This document shows positions 1 through 12,372 of a DNA stretch of 64,000 nucleotides, piece after piece (within the stretch, counting starts at the first letter, position 1; every line of letters starts with the position of its first letter). Under the pieces are notes generated by a model. It did not search any database and was not told where the DNA came from. It was given only the letters and a program-made list of their open reading frames with translations. This DNA is from Protula sp. h YS-2021 (taxonomy: Eukaryota; Annelida; Polychaeta; Sabellida; Serpulidae): positions 105,313,190 through 105,377,189 of the forward strand of contig OX457024.1 in NCBI GenBank assembly GCA_949752745.1. Direction: 5' to 3'. Made by a program: the position numbers and the translations under genes.

Positions 1-640
1 ATCAATCTACAAAATCTTGTAAGCAAAACGAAACCATCACAATAAATATATTTTCCTGTAACACCTTGCAATACAGTTAACCTCATAGTTGTCAAATGGG
101 TTCTCATATTGCATAATTAATGCACAATTTGTAGGAAAATTACAAGATTTTGTGATGAAACGAATTATTTCATGATTCCTTCTTTAGCCACACAAGTTGC
201 TCTTGATATCAAATTTTCATGAACTATGTTGAAATAGTGACGTGTCATGCTCTGGCCCAAAACACTGTTGGTAATTTTCCTATTGTCTTTTGCGTGTTTT
301 TCTCAGTGATGATCCACGCTAATTTTCAATCCGTTATGAGAGAAGTGTCTATGGATTTCGGGGCACCGGTTTTATGATTTGTCATTCAAAGATAGGAGTG
401 CCCGTTACGTAAACAGTCGGTGATTGTTCAATGTGTAAGTTTCTTGTAAAATATTATAGGCTGGATTCGAACTGGGACACTTGGCTTACCAAGCAAGGGT
501 TTTAACAACTACACCAAGCAGGTGAACTGACAAATTGAAACATTTTATAAAATCTTATTCTACATATTTCCAATAATGAAGAACATGTCCGGAACAGACC
601 TGAAGACATTTCCCTTGATTTATAATTGATTGTTTATTTC
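1..640. other. AT-rich intergenic DNA, no gene seen
   Basis: No open frame or repeat of note is visible apart from the tRNA-like segment at 461-528. Confidence 0.5.
461..528 (-). tRNA. tRNA-like relic or tRNA-derived SINE head
   Basis: Read on the minus strand this has an A-box-like TGGTGTAGTTG followed 30-40 bases later by a B-box-like GTTCGAATCC, the internal Pol III promoter layout of a tRNA. An anticodon loop reading TTGGTAA (GGT, Thr) can be drawn, but the anticodon stem needs a bulge and the T-stem and acceptor stem do not pair well. It is therefore more likely a decayed tRNA or the head of a tRNA-derived SINE than a working tRNA gene. Confidence 0.35.
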
Positions 641-883
641 TATTCAACGTCGTATATTAGAGGCGACCAAAATGCATGTTTGTTTCCGGCATCTAATTAA
701 CGTCGTTGAATGAGCGCCGAGTATACCCTTGGATAAGCAACGTTGTTTAGGGGTGAGCTTTGGTCGTAACCAAACGCATACTTTCTTCAACGTCTTTGAA
801 TAGACGTCAAATAAATCGGAAAATCGACTTGATATAGACAAAGCCAAACAACAATCTCATCATCTTATCGCCCACAGGAGATG
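640..883. repeat. AACGTC-rich dispersed repeat, left of 58-bp array
   Basis: The stretch is dense in CAACGTC/GACGTTG words (near 646, 700, 750, 790, 805), like the copies near 4780, 10200, 21080, 26690, 27180 and 50140. The same kind of sequence resumes after the 58-bp array, so the array appears to lie inside one copy. Probably a non-autonomous DNA transposon; no transposase is present. Confidence 0.5.
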
Positions 884-3800
884 GAAGCCATGACAGATGC
901 CTTCGAGCATATGCCTGAATGAGAACATAGAACAGGAGATGGAAGCCATGACAGATGCCTTCGAGCATGTACCTGAATGAGAACATAGAACAGGAGATTG
1001 AAGCCATGACAGATGCCTTCGAGCACATGCCTGAATGAGAACGTAGAACAGGAGATGGAAGCCATGACAGATGCCTTCGAGCATGTGCCTGAATGAGAAC
1101 ATAGAACAGGAGATGGAAGCCATGACAGACGCCTTCGAGCATGTGCCTGAATGAGAACATAGAACAGGAGATGGAAGCCATGACAGATGCCTTCGAGCAC
1201 ATGCCTGAATGAGAACGTAGAACAGGAGATGGAAGCCATGACAGATGCCTTCGAGCATGTGCCTGAATGAGAACGTAGAACAGGAGATGGAAGCCATGAC
1301 AGATGCCTTCGAGCATGTGCCTGAATGAGAACATAGAACAGGAGATGGAAGCCATGACAGATGCCTTCGAGCATGTGCCTGAATGAGAACATAGAACAGG
1401 AGATGGAAGCCATGACAGATGCCTTCGAGCATGTGCCTGAATGAGAACATAGAACAGGAGATGGAAGCCATGACAGACGCCTTCGAGCATGTGCCTGAAT
1501 GAGAACGTAGAACAGGAGATGGAAGCCATGACAGATGCCTTCGAGCACATGCCTGAATGAGAACATAGAACAGGAGATGGAAGCCATGACAGATGCCTTC
1601 GAGCATGTGCCTGAATGAGAACATAGAACAGGAGATGGAAGCCATGACAGATGCCTTCGAGCATGTGCCTGAATGAGAACGTAGAACAGGAGATGGAAGC
1701 CATGACAGATGCCTTCGAGCATGTGCCTGAATGAGAACGTAGAACAGGAGATGGAAGCCATGACAGATGCCTTCGAGCATGTGCCTGAATGAGAACATAG
1801 AACAGGAGATGGAAGCCATGACAGATGCCTTCGAGCATGTGCCTGAATGAGAACATAGAACAGGAGATGGAAGCCATGACAGATGCCTTCGAGCATGTGC
1901 CTGAATGAGAACGTAGAACAGGAGATGGAAGCCATGACAGATGCCTTCGAGCATGTGCCTGAATGAGAACATAGAACAGGAGATGGAAGCCATGACAGAT
2001 GCCTTCGAGCATGTGCCTGAATGAGAACATAGAACAGGAGATGGAAGCCATGACAGATGCCTTCGAGCATGTGCCTGAATGAGAACGTAGAACAGGAGAT
2101 GGAAGCCATGACAGATGCCTTCGAGCATGTGCCTGAATGAGAACATAGAACAGGAGATGGAAGCCATGACAGATGCCTTCGAGCATGTGCCTGAATGAGA
2201 ACGTAGAACAGGAGATGGAAGCCATGACAGATGCCTTCGAGAATGTGCCTGAATGAGAACATAGAACAGGAGATGGAAGCCATGACAGATGCCTTCGAGC
2301 ATGTGCCTGAATGAGAACGTAGAACAGGAGATGGAAGCCATGACAGATGCCTTCGACCATATGCCTGAATGAGAACATAGAACAGGAGATGGAAGCCATG
2401 ACAGATGCCTTCGACCATATGCCTGAATGAGAACATAGAACAGGAGATGGAAGCCATGACAGATGCCTTCGAGCATGTGCCTGAATGAGAACGTAGAACA
2501 GGAGATGGAAGCCATGACAGATGCCTTCGAGCACATGCCTGAATGAGAACAAAGAACAGGAGATGGAAGCCATGACAGATGCCTTCGAGCATGTGCCTGA
2601 ATGAGAACATAGAACAGGAGATTGAAGCCATGACAGATGCCTTCGAGCACATGCCTGAATGAGAACAAAGAACAGGAGATGGAAGCCATGACAGACGCCT
2701 TCGAGCATATGCCTGAATGAGAACATAGAACAAGAGATGGAAGCCATGACAGATGCCTTCGAGCATATGCCTGAATGAGACCATAGAACAGGAGATGGAA
2801 GCCATGACAGATGCCTTCGAGCATATGCCTGAATGAGAACAAAGAACAGGAGATGGAATCCATGACAGACGCCTTCGAGCATATGCCTGAATGAGAACAT
2901 AGAACAGGAGATGGAAGCCATGACAGATGCCTTCGAGCATATGCCTGAATGAGAACATAGAACAGGAGATGGAAGCCATGACAGATGCCTTCGAGCATAT
3001 GCCTGAATGAGAACAAAGAACAGGAGATGAAAGCCATGACAGACGCCTTCGAGCATATGCCTGAATGAGAACATAGAACAAGAGATGGAAGCCATGACAG
3101 ATGCCTTCGAGCATATGCCTGAATGAGAACATAGAACAGGAGATGGAAGCCATGACAGATGCCTTCGAGCATGTACCTGAATGAGATTGAAGCCATGACA
3201 GATGCCTTCGAGCATGTACCTGAATGAGAACATAGAACAGGAGATTGAAGCCATGACAGATGCCTTCGAGCACATGCCTGAATGAGAACAAAGAACAGGA
3301 GATGGAAGCCATGACAGATGCCTTCGAGCATATGCCTGAATGAGAACATAGAACAGGAGATTGAAGCCATGACAGATGCCTTCAAGCATGTACCTGAATG
3401 AGAACATAGAACAGGAGATTGAAGCCATGACAGATGCCTTCGAGCACATGCCTGAATGAGAACAAAGAACAGGAGATGGAAGCCATGAAAGATGCCTTCG
3501 AGCATGTACCTGAATGAGAACATAGAACAGGAGATTGAAGCCATGACAGATGCCTTCGAGCACATTCCTGAATGAGAACAAAGAACAGGAGATGGAAGCC
3601 ATGACAGACGCCTTCGAGCATATGCCTGAATGAGAACATAGAACAGGAGATGGAAGCCATGACAGACGCCTTCGAGCATATGCCTGAATGAGAACATAGA
3701 ACAGGAGATGGAAGCCATGACAGATGCCTTCGAGCATATGCCTGAATGAGAACATAGAACAGGAGATGGAAGCCATGACAGATGCCTTCGAGCACATGCC

Positions 3801-4635
3801 TGAATGAGAAGAAAGAACAGGAGATGGAAGCCATGACAGATGCCTTCGACCATATGCCTGAATGAGAACATAGAACAGGAGATGGAAGCCATGACAGATG
3901 CCTTCGAGCACATGCCTGAATGAGAACATAGAACAGGAGATGGAAGCCATGACAGATGCCTTCAAGCACATGCCTGAATGAGAACAAAGAACAGGAGATG
4001 GAAGCCATGACAGATGCCTTCGAGCACATGCCTCAATGAGAACAAAGAACAGGAGATGGAAGCCATGACAGATGCCTTCGAGCATGTGCCTGAATGAGAA
4101 CGTAGAACAGGAGATTGAAGCCATGACAGATGCCTTCAAGCATGTACCTGAATGATAACATAGAACAGGAGATTGAAGCCATGGCAGATGCCTTCGAGCA
4201 CATGCCTGAATGAGAACAAAGAACAGGAGATGGAAGCCATGACAGATCCCTTCGAGCACATGCCTGAATGAGAACAAAGAACAGGAGATTGAAGCCATGA
4301 CAGATGCCTTCGAGCACATGCCTGAATGAGGACATAGAACAGGAGATTGAAGCCATGACAGATGCCTTCGAGCATGTGCCTGAATGAGAACATAGAACAG
4401 GAGATTGAAACCATGACAGATGCCTTCGAGCATGTGCCTGAATGAGAACATAGAACAGGAGATTGAAGCCATGACAGATGCCTTCGAGCATGTGCCTGAA
4501 TGAGAACATAGAACAGGAGATTGAAGCCATGATAGATGCCTTCGAGCATGTGCCTGAATGAGAACGTAGAACAGGAGATGGAAGCCATGACAGATGCCTT
4601 CGAGCACATGCCTGAATGAGAACATAGATCAGGAG
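884..4635. repeat. 58-bp minisatellite, about 65 copies
   Basis: The unit contains GGAGATGGAAGCCATGACAG followed by ATGCCTTCGAGCATGTGCC and a GAATGAGAAC segment. Units differ by a few recurring substitutions (ACATAG/ACGTAG/ACAAAG; GATGG/GATTG). One unit near 3181 lacks about 16 bp. Because 58 is not a multiple of 3 and the minus strand of the unit lacks stops, all three minus frames stay open over 2.4-3.8 kb, giving huge spurious ORFs. Confidence 0.97.
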
Positions 4636-4639
4636 ACTC

Positions 4640-5010
4640 TCCGGAGCGCGCAAGCTTTTCCCTTTTCTCGTCTTGTTCTGAGAAATATTTGGTAAATCTC
4701 CTGTTTTACTCGATGACCCAAGGGTGTTAATACAGTGACCATTGCTGCTGTTTGGAAGGCGATTCTGTATCATTGTTGTGATGTCTGTATAACGTCGCTC
4801 TACCGATGTCTTGAAAACGTAGACTTCTGTTTTGAAACCTTTCTGCAACGTTTGATCAGACGTCGGATAATCGACATCTGCTCAACGTTTGGAGATAGAC
4901 GCTGTATTGATATCCATAAACAACCAAAATTCGACGTTAACACGACGTCAAGTTGTGACGTCTATCTAATGTTAATGGAGCATTTCACTGTTTACTGGGT
5001 AGTTTAAGGT
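4640..5010. repeat. AACGTC-rich dispersed repeat, right of 58-bp array
   Basis: It carries AACGTCGCTC, CAACGTTTGATC, GACGTCGGATAA, GACGTTAACACGACGTC and ends near TTTACTGGGTAG (about 4989-5001). That end resembles the TTTGCTGGGTAGG end of the copy at 10190-10419. It is interpreted as the far end of the repeat that begins at 640. Confidence 0.45.
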
Positions 5011-6460
5011 GCTCGAAAAAAACTGACAGAAGATATAGCAGTAAAATAAGAAAATGCCCATATTAAAAGTGAAAGGTATTTGAATGATTCTCTGACAATT
5101 TATCGTATTTAAGTGAAAGTGAAAGTTGATAAAATGGCTGGGCTGGACTTAAACAAACATAAAAGGCTTAAACAAATAATTTAGTGGGAAAAGGTTCGTA
5201 TTGATTATGTTACACCTGTTACAGAGAAGGATTGCATATCAGAAAAACCAGATACACAGTTAGAAAAAAGAATTTTTGAAAACAAATCAACACCCTTCCA
5301 TTTTGGCTCTACCAGCTTCGAAAAAAAATAACCAAAACTGAAGGTTCCGATGGAATGGCGTTTTGTGTAATGTAAGCAAAAGGGAAAACAGCTAACTTGG
5401 TCTTCAACAGATTTAACAGATGGTGACAATCAGTGGGTTGCCTTGGCCACCGCTACGGAAGCACATGATCTAATTTGTGGCCGCTTTATAATTCTACTCT
5501 TTACCCTATACATGTTATACCCTTGCCCCCTCCCCCCTCCCCCCCCCCCTCGCAAGCACGAGCAGAACGAAGCACACAAAGGTATGTTACAATATTTACT
5601 ATTCTGTGTGCGGAGTGATCCGTGAAACCAGCGGACTCCCAAAACGCTTTCCATACTGATATCAAATCAGGCATAAACGATCTCACGACGAGAAAAAAAA
5701 ACAGGTTACCAGTTACGGAAGTAGAAAAATGTATGGGAGTGAATGGGGCAAAACATTAGGATTTCTTTTCGACTAATAAAGAGCGGAATTTGAGTCATAA
5801 ATGCTCTTGACTAATGTTACATTTTTGTACATCATTTAAAAAAGTGAATAACTCAAAATTTCAGCGTTTTTGGGATAAATCAACTGTTGTCGTTTTTTTT
5901 TTTTTTTTTTGTTTCTTTTAATTTTATGTTCCTTAAAACCTGACAGGATTTCAGTCTGACGATGCGCACTATGAACTGTGATATGACTTGTTGAAACTGA
6001 ACCCCGAGCAAAAAACTGAAAACTTAGGATCGACTGTTCAAGCGTTTGTTGACGTTGTTTTCACCCACTCTTCCTTAAGCTGAATGCGTTATTTGAGATG
6101 ACAAGTTGTAGCAGGTTGAGGGTTAAGAAATCAAGCTTGCAAGTGATGTCGGATGACATTTGCATCATCACAAAGTCGTCTAACTTATTTTGCCTAAATA
6201 CCCTTTAGTTACCGTTACAAATTTCACCCATTATCTAGACTATTAGATGACTAACGAGCGCAAAATTCAATTTACTTCAGTCGTTGCTAAAAGCTCTGTG
6301 CCGAGAGACTCTCGACAAATGAGTTGAAATTAGATAATGGAGCATTGCAGATTAAAGATGACAAGGGTGGGGTTATTGGAAAATGACCAAATCAAGCGGC
6401 AAAACTGTGCTGCTTTTATGAATATAGCAATTATAACTGCGTGTGACGTCTTTTCTCATA
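5010..6460. other. Intergenic DNA with C and T homopolymers
   Basis: No gene recognised. It contains a C-rich tract at about 5520-5552 and a T-run at about 5892-5911. The short open frames here lack any family signature. Confidence 0.5.
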
Positions 6461-6464
6461 AGGT

Positions 6465-6910
6465 GCAGAGAAGGAGAGGGGTGGGGTGGGGGGGGGGGAG
6501 AGGCCTGTTTGCCAGCCTTCATCAAGCAGGTAGGGGCACTCACATACCAACTGGTTACCACCCTTGACCATGACTTTTCAAAACGACCTCTAAACACGGG
6601 GTGCTAATTTTGAAATAATGCCTATTTTTTTAACCAAACTCGGAGTGAAATTCCGAAATGACTCCTTTTACGTAAAAAAAAAAACGCCGAGTACTGCATG
6701 AAAATTACCCCGCCTTCTTTCTTTTTAACCCCATTGGAAATCGGTGAGGACAGCGTTCGGCCTCATAATTACTTTCACGCCTCTTTCTCCTCGTTTTTTA
6801 CGACACGCATTGTAATATATTTCATACCAAGTGCCCCCCGCCCCCCCCCGCCTCCGGGGGCAGGTACGCTTCATACCAAGTGCCTCCAACCCCTCCCCCT
6901 CCCCCCTCCC
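6465..6910. repeat. Dispersed repeat with C/G homopolymer ends (copy 1)
   Basis: It begins at a G-run (6480-6500) and ends at C-runs (6834-6910). Inside are CTCGGAGTGAAATTCCGAAAT-type and GACTTTTCAAAACGACC segments that recur at 27340-27715, inverted at 24590-24860, and partly at 28250-28356. No coding capacity; a non-autonomous mobile repeat is likely. Confidence 0.55.
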
Positions 6911-7061
6911 CAGCAGGTATATTTCTTTATTGCCGAGTTCTGCAAATGACCTCATCATTGCTGGAATGCTTTGGCATGATAAACGCTATAAGATTGCGTA
7001 TTGAATCTAAAATCAAATTGAAACTAACATGTAAAATTGTCCCACTTAATGAAGGCAGCAT

Positions 7062-8366
7062 CAGGCAGTACGACTGCTCTCCTATCAAATGCTGACAGCA
7101 TGACTGCTCTCCTATCGAATGCTGATAGCATGACTGCTCTCCTATCAAATGCTGATAGCATGACTGCTCTCCTATCAAATGCTGACAGTATGACTGCTCT
7201 CCTATCAAATGCTGATAGCATGACTGCTCTCCTATCGAATGCTGACAGCATGACTGCTCTCCTATCAAATGCTGATAGCATGACTGCTCTCCTATCAAAT
7301 GCTGACAGCATGACTGCTCTCCTAACGAATGTTGATAGCATGACTGCTCTCCTATCGAATGCTGATAGCATGACTGCTCTCCTATCAAATGCTGATGGCA
7401 TAACTGCTCTCCTATCGAATGCTGACAGCATGACTGCTCTCCTATCGAATGCTGACAGCATGACTGCTATCCTATCGAATGCTGACAGCATGACTGCTCT
7501 CCTATCGAATGCTGATAGCATGACTGTTTTCCTAGCAAATGCCGATAGCATGACTGCTCTCCTATCGAATGCTGACAGCATGACCGCTCTCCTATCGAAT
7601 GCTGACAGCATGACTGCTCTCCTATCGAATGCTGACAGCATGACTGCTCTCCTATCGAATGCTGATAGCATGATTGTTTTCCTAGCAAATGCCGATAGCA
7701 TGACTGCTCTCCTATCGAATGCTGACAGCATGACCGCTCTCCTATCGAATGCTGACAGCATGACTGCTCTCCTATCGAATGCTGACAGCATGACTGCTCT
7801 CCTATCGAATGCTGATAGCATGACTGTTTTCCTAGCAAATGCCGATAGCATGACTGCTCTCCTATCGAATGCTGACAGCATGACCGCTCTCCTATCGAAT
7901 GCTGACAGCATGACTGCTCTCCTATCGAATGCTGACAGCATGACTGCTCTCCTATCGAATGCTGACAGCATGATTGTTTTCCTAGCAAATGCCGATAGCA
8001 TGACTGCTCTCCTATCGAATGCTGACAGCACGACCGCTCTCCTATCGAATGCTGACAGCATGACTGCTCTCCTATCGAATGCTGACAGCATGACTGCTCT
8101 CCTATCGAATGCTGATAGCATGATTATTTTCCTAGCAAATGACGATAGCATGACTGCTCTCCTATCGAATGCTGACAGCACGACCGCTCTCCTATCGAAT
8201 GCTGACAGCATGACCGCTCTCCTATCGAATGCTGACAGCATGACCGCTCTCCTATCGAATGCTGACAGCATGACTGCTCTCCTATCGAATGCTGACAGCA
8301 TGACCGCTCTCCTATCGAATGCTGATTGCATGACTGCTCTTCTATCAAATACTGATAGCATGACTG
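7062..8366. repeat. 30-bp minisatellite with 150-bp higher-order unit
   Basis: The basic unit is ATGACTGCTCTCCTATCGAA plus TGCTGACAGC, about 43 copies. A variant with TTTTCCTAGCAAATGC recurs exactly every 150 bp (five units) at 7531, 7681, 7831, 7981 and 8131, so five-unit blocks were amplified together. Both strands are open through the array because 30 is a multiple of 3. Confidence 0.97.
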
Positions 8367-8489
8367 TTGGCTAAGGATTCACAGCGGAAGAAGTATTTTT
8401 TTACACTTTTTTCTCTCTCTTATGTATGTGTTCTTTTTCAGTTTCTATGTTCTCATTATAAAAAATAATAAAAAGTTTCAATAAAAAAA
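8367..8489. other. AT-rich insert splitting the 30-bp array
   Basis: This is non-array sequence between two blocks of the same minisatellite. It has T-rich stretches and ends in AATAATAAAAAG and AATAAAAAAAA just before the array resumes. The A-rich 3' end with AATAAA words suggests a small retroposed sequence inserted on the plus strand, but it matches nothing recognisable. Confidence 0.4.
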
Positions 8490-8822
8490 AGATAGCATAA
8501 CTGCCCTCCTATCAAATGTTGATAGCATGACTGCTCTCCTATCGAATGCTGACAGCATGACTGCTCTCCTATCAAATGCTGACAGCATGACTGCTCTCCT
8601 ATCGAATACTGATAGCATAAGTGCTCTCCTATCGAATGCTGATAGCATGACTGCTCTCCTATCGAATGCTGACAGCATGACTGCTCTCCTATCAAATGCT
8701 GATAGCATGACTGCTCCCCTATCAAATGCTGATAGCATGACTGCTATCCTATCGAATGCTGACAGCATGACTGCTCTCCTATCGAATGCTGATAGCATAA
8801 CTGCTCTCCTATCGAATGCTGT
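8490..8822. repeat. 30-bp minisatellite, second block
   Basis: Eleven more units of the same 30-bp repeat as 7062-8366, without the CCTAGCAAAT variant. It ends abruptly at a TGCTGTTTTCAG junction. Confidence 0.95.
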
Positions 8823-9205
8823 TTTCAGATTCACACAGACTTTAATGTCGCTTAATTATTTAATTGAGATATCTCTAAATAATTAAAGATATGTGAAGTT
8901 ATTCAGGGATGCTTTTAAATAGGTTTAGAGATCTTTAATTCGGTTAAACATCTTTAGATTCAATTTCATATGCAGATATGTCCAAAACAAATTAAAGATA
9001 TATGTAAATCATTTTTAATATTTATAATACTTTGTCATTTTATTAATATCATATATAAATGGATTTAAGATATCTCTAATTCATTTTGTACTTTAATTCA
9101 AGTCTTAATATCTTTTTTGAATTTCAGATATCCATAATTGAATTTAAGATATCTCTAAATAAAGTTAAGATATTTTAAAATTAACTTGAAATATCTAATA
9201 TTGCG
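8823..9205. repeat. AT-rich degenerate repeat of AGATATCTCTAA words
   Basis: AGATATCTCTAAAT, TTAAAGATAT and AAGATATCTCTAATTC-like words recur irregularly. It looks like an old degenerated tandem or palindromic AT-rich repeat. Related AGATAT-rich sequence occurs near 26400-26560. Confidence 0.4.
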
Positions 9206-10189
9206 CAGTTGTTGTGTATTTCAAACAGGAAAGCAAATGCTGCTTTTAACCATTCACGACATAGTCCGCCTTTCATGACACATTCAATGCTGCCAGAGAG
9301 GACAAAAAGAATGCCGTTCACATGAGGGTGTGAGGGAAGCAAGGAAGTCAGACTCGCATTCAGAACTAAAGTTTCTTATATTTTGACATAGGTAATTATG
9401 TACGTAAAAAGCTAAGCAATTGTTGCTAAGCAATTGATGTCTTACAATTATCATTCTCCTTAAAGTTTATTTGAAATAAACAGAGACGGTTAAATATGGA
9501 GAATTCTGAGTGCAGGAGTTGCAGGAGATTTCGCTTCTCTCACCCCAACCATCTCCGCCACAGGCGAACAATATACTGAAAATAAAAAACAGAAATCAAA
9601 ATAAATTGATATATTTTTATTGCTTATACAAATTACAACACAACCAAATTTGAACTTTTGAAACGTCATAAAAATGTTGGGTTTGGTCGCGCTGACGACC
9701 ACCGACGGGTTGTAAAATGGTTCTAATTTGGTCATGATTTCAATACAACAAAATATGAACTTTTGAAACGTCATGTTATGCTGTTAATGACCCAGTACTT
9801 CTCTGATGCGCACTATGTCATTGGCTTTCGTCATTGCCTCATTGGGTACTAAGGAACGCAAACATTCTATAGATATTGAATGTTGAAACCACACATTTTA
9901 ATGCAGAAATAATGTTATGTTTGTGGTATATCTCAGATTTCCCAAAAGTTTTTGTTGACCAAACACGTCAATTTCAACTTCATTTGCAATAAAAACACGG
10001 GACGCTAGGCCATGTAACAGTTCGTTTTGTTAACTAGGTCAGAGTCAAATTCTTTTAACATAGTGAAAGACAGGGGTGTGTGTGCTAGTTAAGAGATGAC
10101 ATGAGCGGCTGTTGGGTGATGCTGAACAAGGTGGTCAAGGGGAATAAAACAGGCCATTAGAGTCTTGAGTTCCAATATCCTTTTCAATC
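9206..10189. other. Intergenic DNA with a short direct repeat
   Basis: No gene recognised. A segment containing TTTGAACTTTTGAAACGTCA occurs near 9650 and, with one change, near 9755. The minus-strand 94-aa open frame across it (9490-9774) owes its internal repetition to this duplication and has no family signature. Confidence 0.45.
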
Positions 10190-10419
10190 AAAATTAACGT
10201 CGGATGGACGTCGTAATTCCGACGTTATTCTGGCATGAAAAACCAACATCGGTTTCCTTTCATATACAACCAAAACCCGACGTCGGATTCTGAATAGGAA
10301 AAACCGACTTTGGGTCCATTTCATATGCAACCAAAACTGGTATGTCAATTCGACGTCATAAATGTCGGGTCACGACGTCACTGCGACGTCGTTCTGATGT
10401 CTAAATGTTTGCTGGGTAG
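10190..10419. repeat. AACGTC-rich dispersed repeat, with TTTGCTGGGTAGG end
   Basis: GACGTCG/CGACGTC words occur every 15-30 bp and two ACAACCAAAACC-like segments repeat about 70 bp apart. The end TTTGCTGGGTAGG looks like a transposon terminus and is shared in form with the end near 5000. Confidence 0.5.
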
Positions 10420-11562
10420 GAGGATGCCATACAATTTTGTTCACCCGATGGGCGGAATGTTAAGCGACAACTTAGTTGAAGGGCGGTGCAATATGTCATA
10501 ACATTTGGAAAGTTTCATTTTCCTAGTGTAAATAAGTTCTTACTGGAAAAAGATATTTCTTTTTTTTCTGCAAATCGTTTCCACGCAATTCATCAAAAAA
10601 CGCGCAAAGCTACAAAGATGCAATTTTACACGAATGGAGGAAGGTATCTAATCTGGTGCTGAGTGAATTTTGACGCAAAAGATGCATCAGATGCTGTGTT
10701 TTATGGATAGTTAGCTCATAGACATGGGCGATAACAAAGCATATGAATGGCCGTACCAATAGGTGGCTTAGCACAGTGCCCTATTGTAGAACATGCATGA
10801 GATGAGCAAATTGAATGAAGGCCGTTTGGGAGCAAGACAGAAATATCTAAAAAGGACAGGTTCTGTATAAAATTTCAATTTTGAAATCCTGCTATATCCC
10901 TTTCAGTTTTTTGTATTACATGTTGTAACCGATTTTCATCCCATTCACTCCACTTTCGGCTGGATTTGGAATGTTTTAATCTATTCACAAAATGTCTTTT
11001 CTCAGCTGAAAAATCAGCGAACTTGTTGAATGACCAAATTTAAGTAATCTTTTTAAGCCTTATTTTCCTGGAACATACTTTCAAATAACTCGTTTTTCAA
11101 GAGTGGTTTTTCCAAGTTAAGCAGTTTTTAGGGACATATCCTATGTAAATGTTAATAATGTAGAAGGTTTATAAGTTTCCCAGTGTAACCTTAGTTCATG
11201 TTCGGTTTAGCCTTCAGCTGTAGTTGGTGTTGGGTATGGCCTTGAGCTGTAGTTGCTGTTCGATATAGTCTTGAGCATCCTCAAGATCGGCGTTAGAAGG
11301 TATTTCATATGTTATTCAAGCGTTACAAGCAATGCTACGTGCTGCTTATAAACTGGTTGCAATTTTTACACATTATTAGGAAATTTAAAGCTAAGTTACG
11401 TGCTTTGACATTCTTAACAGTTTTCAAACCTTCTAAAGACGTCTGATATTCACTAAAACCATATATTTTAAGCACAATGCATCTATAAAGATATATTTAA
11501 TAATAGCTCCCATTTTCAAACCTAATTATTGACCTAAAACAATTTTGATTAAATTATCAATA
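10420..11562. other. Intergenic DNA, nothing recognised
   Basis: AT-rich sequence without a supported gene, RNA or repeat. Confidence 0.5.
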
Positions 11563-12372
11563 AAGCATCACGGGGCACTGGGTCACGTGATCGCTAGTGA
11601 CTTTACAATAAAGCATCACGGGGCACTGGGTCACGTGATCGTTAGTGACTTTACAATAAAGCATCACGGGGCACTGGGTCACGTGATCGTTAGTGACTTT
11701 ACAATAAAGCATCACGGGGCACTGGGTCACATGATCGTTAGTGACTTTACAATAAAGTATCACGGGGCACTGGGTCACGCGATTGTTAGTGACTTTACAA
11801 TAAAGGATCATGGGGCACTGGGTCACGCGATTGTTAGTGACTTTACAATAAAGCATCACGGGGCACTAGGTCACATGATCGTTAGTGACTTTACAATAAA
11901 GTATCACGGGGCACTAGGTCACATGATCGTTAGGGACTTTACAATAAAGCATCACGGGGCACTGGGTCACATGATCGTTAGTGACTTTACAATAAAGTAT
12001 CACGGGGCACTGGGTCACGCGATTGTTAGTGACTTTACAATAAAGGATCATGGGGCACTGGGTCACGCGATTGTTAGTGACTTTACAATAAAGGATCATG
12101 GGGCACTGGGTCACATGATCGTTAGTGACTTTACAATAAAGCATCACGGGGCACTGGGTCACATGATCGTTAGTGACTTTACAATAAAGTATCACGGGGC
12201 ACTAGGTCACATGATCGTTAGTGACTTTACAATAAAGCATCACGGGGCACTGGGTCACATGATCGTTAGTGACTTTACAATAAAGTATCACGGGGCACTG
12301 GGTTACGTGATCGTTAGTGACTTTACAATAAAGCCTCACGGGGCACTGGGTCACATGATCGTTAGTGACTTT
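11563..12372. repeat. 48-bp minisatellite, about 17 copies
   Basis: The unit contains AAGCATCACGGGGCACTGGG, then TCACGTGATCGTTAGTGACT and TTACAATA. Since 48 is a multiple of 3, both strands have long open frames (16-residue periods) that are artefacts. The first three units have a CACGTG palindrome; most later ones have CACATG or CACGCG, which looks like CpG decay. Confidence 0.97.

Noticed and set aside
807..4625. A 1272-residue minus-strand open frame and two overlapping ones of 1017 and 815 residues
   Set aside because: They are three frames of the same 58-bp repeat; the residue period of 58 follows from 58 not being divisible by 3. No start context, domain or conserved end.
7062..8366. 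Possible CRISPR-like array
   Set aside because: Units are directly adjacent without unique spacers, and the genome is eukaryotic. The same holds for the other arrays.
7024..8374. 445-residue frames on both strands
   Set aside because: Produced by the 30-bp repeat, open on both strands because 30 is a multiple of 3 and the unit has no stop in those frames.
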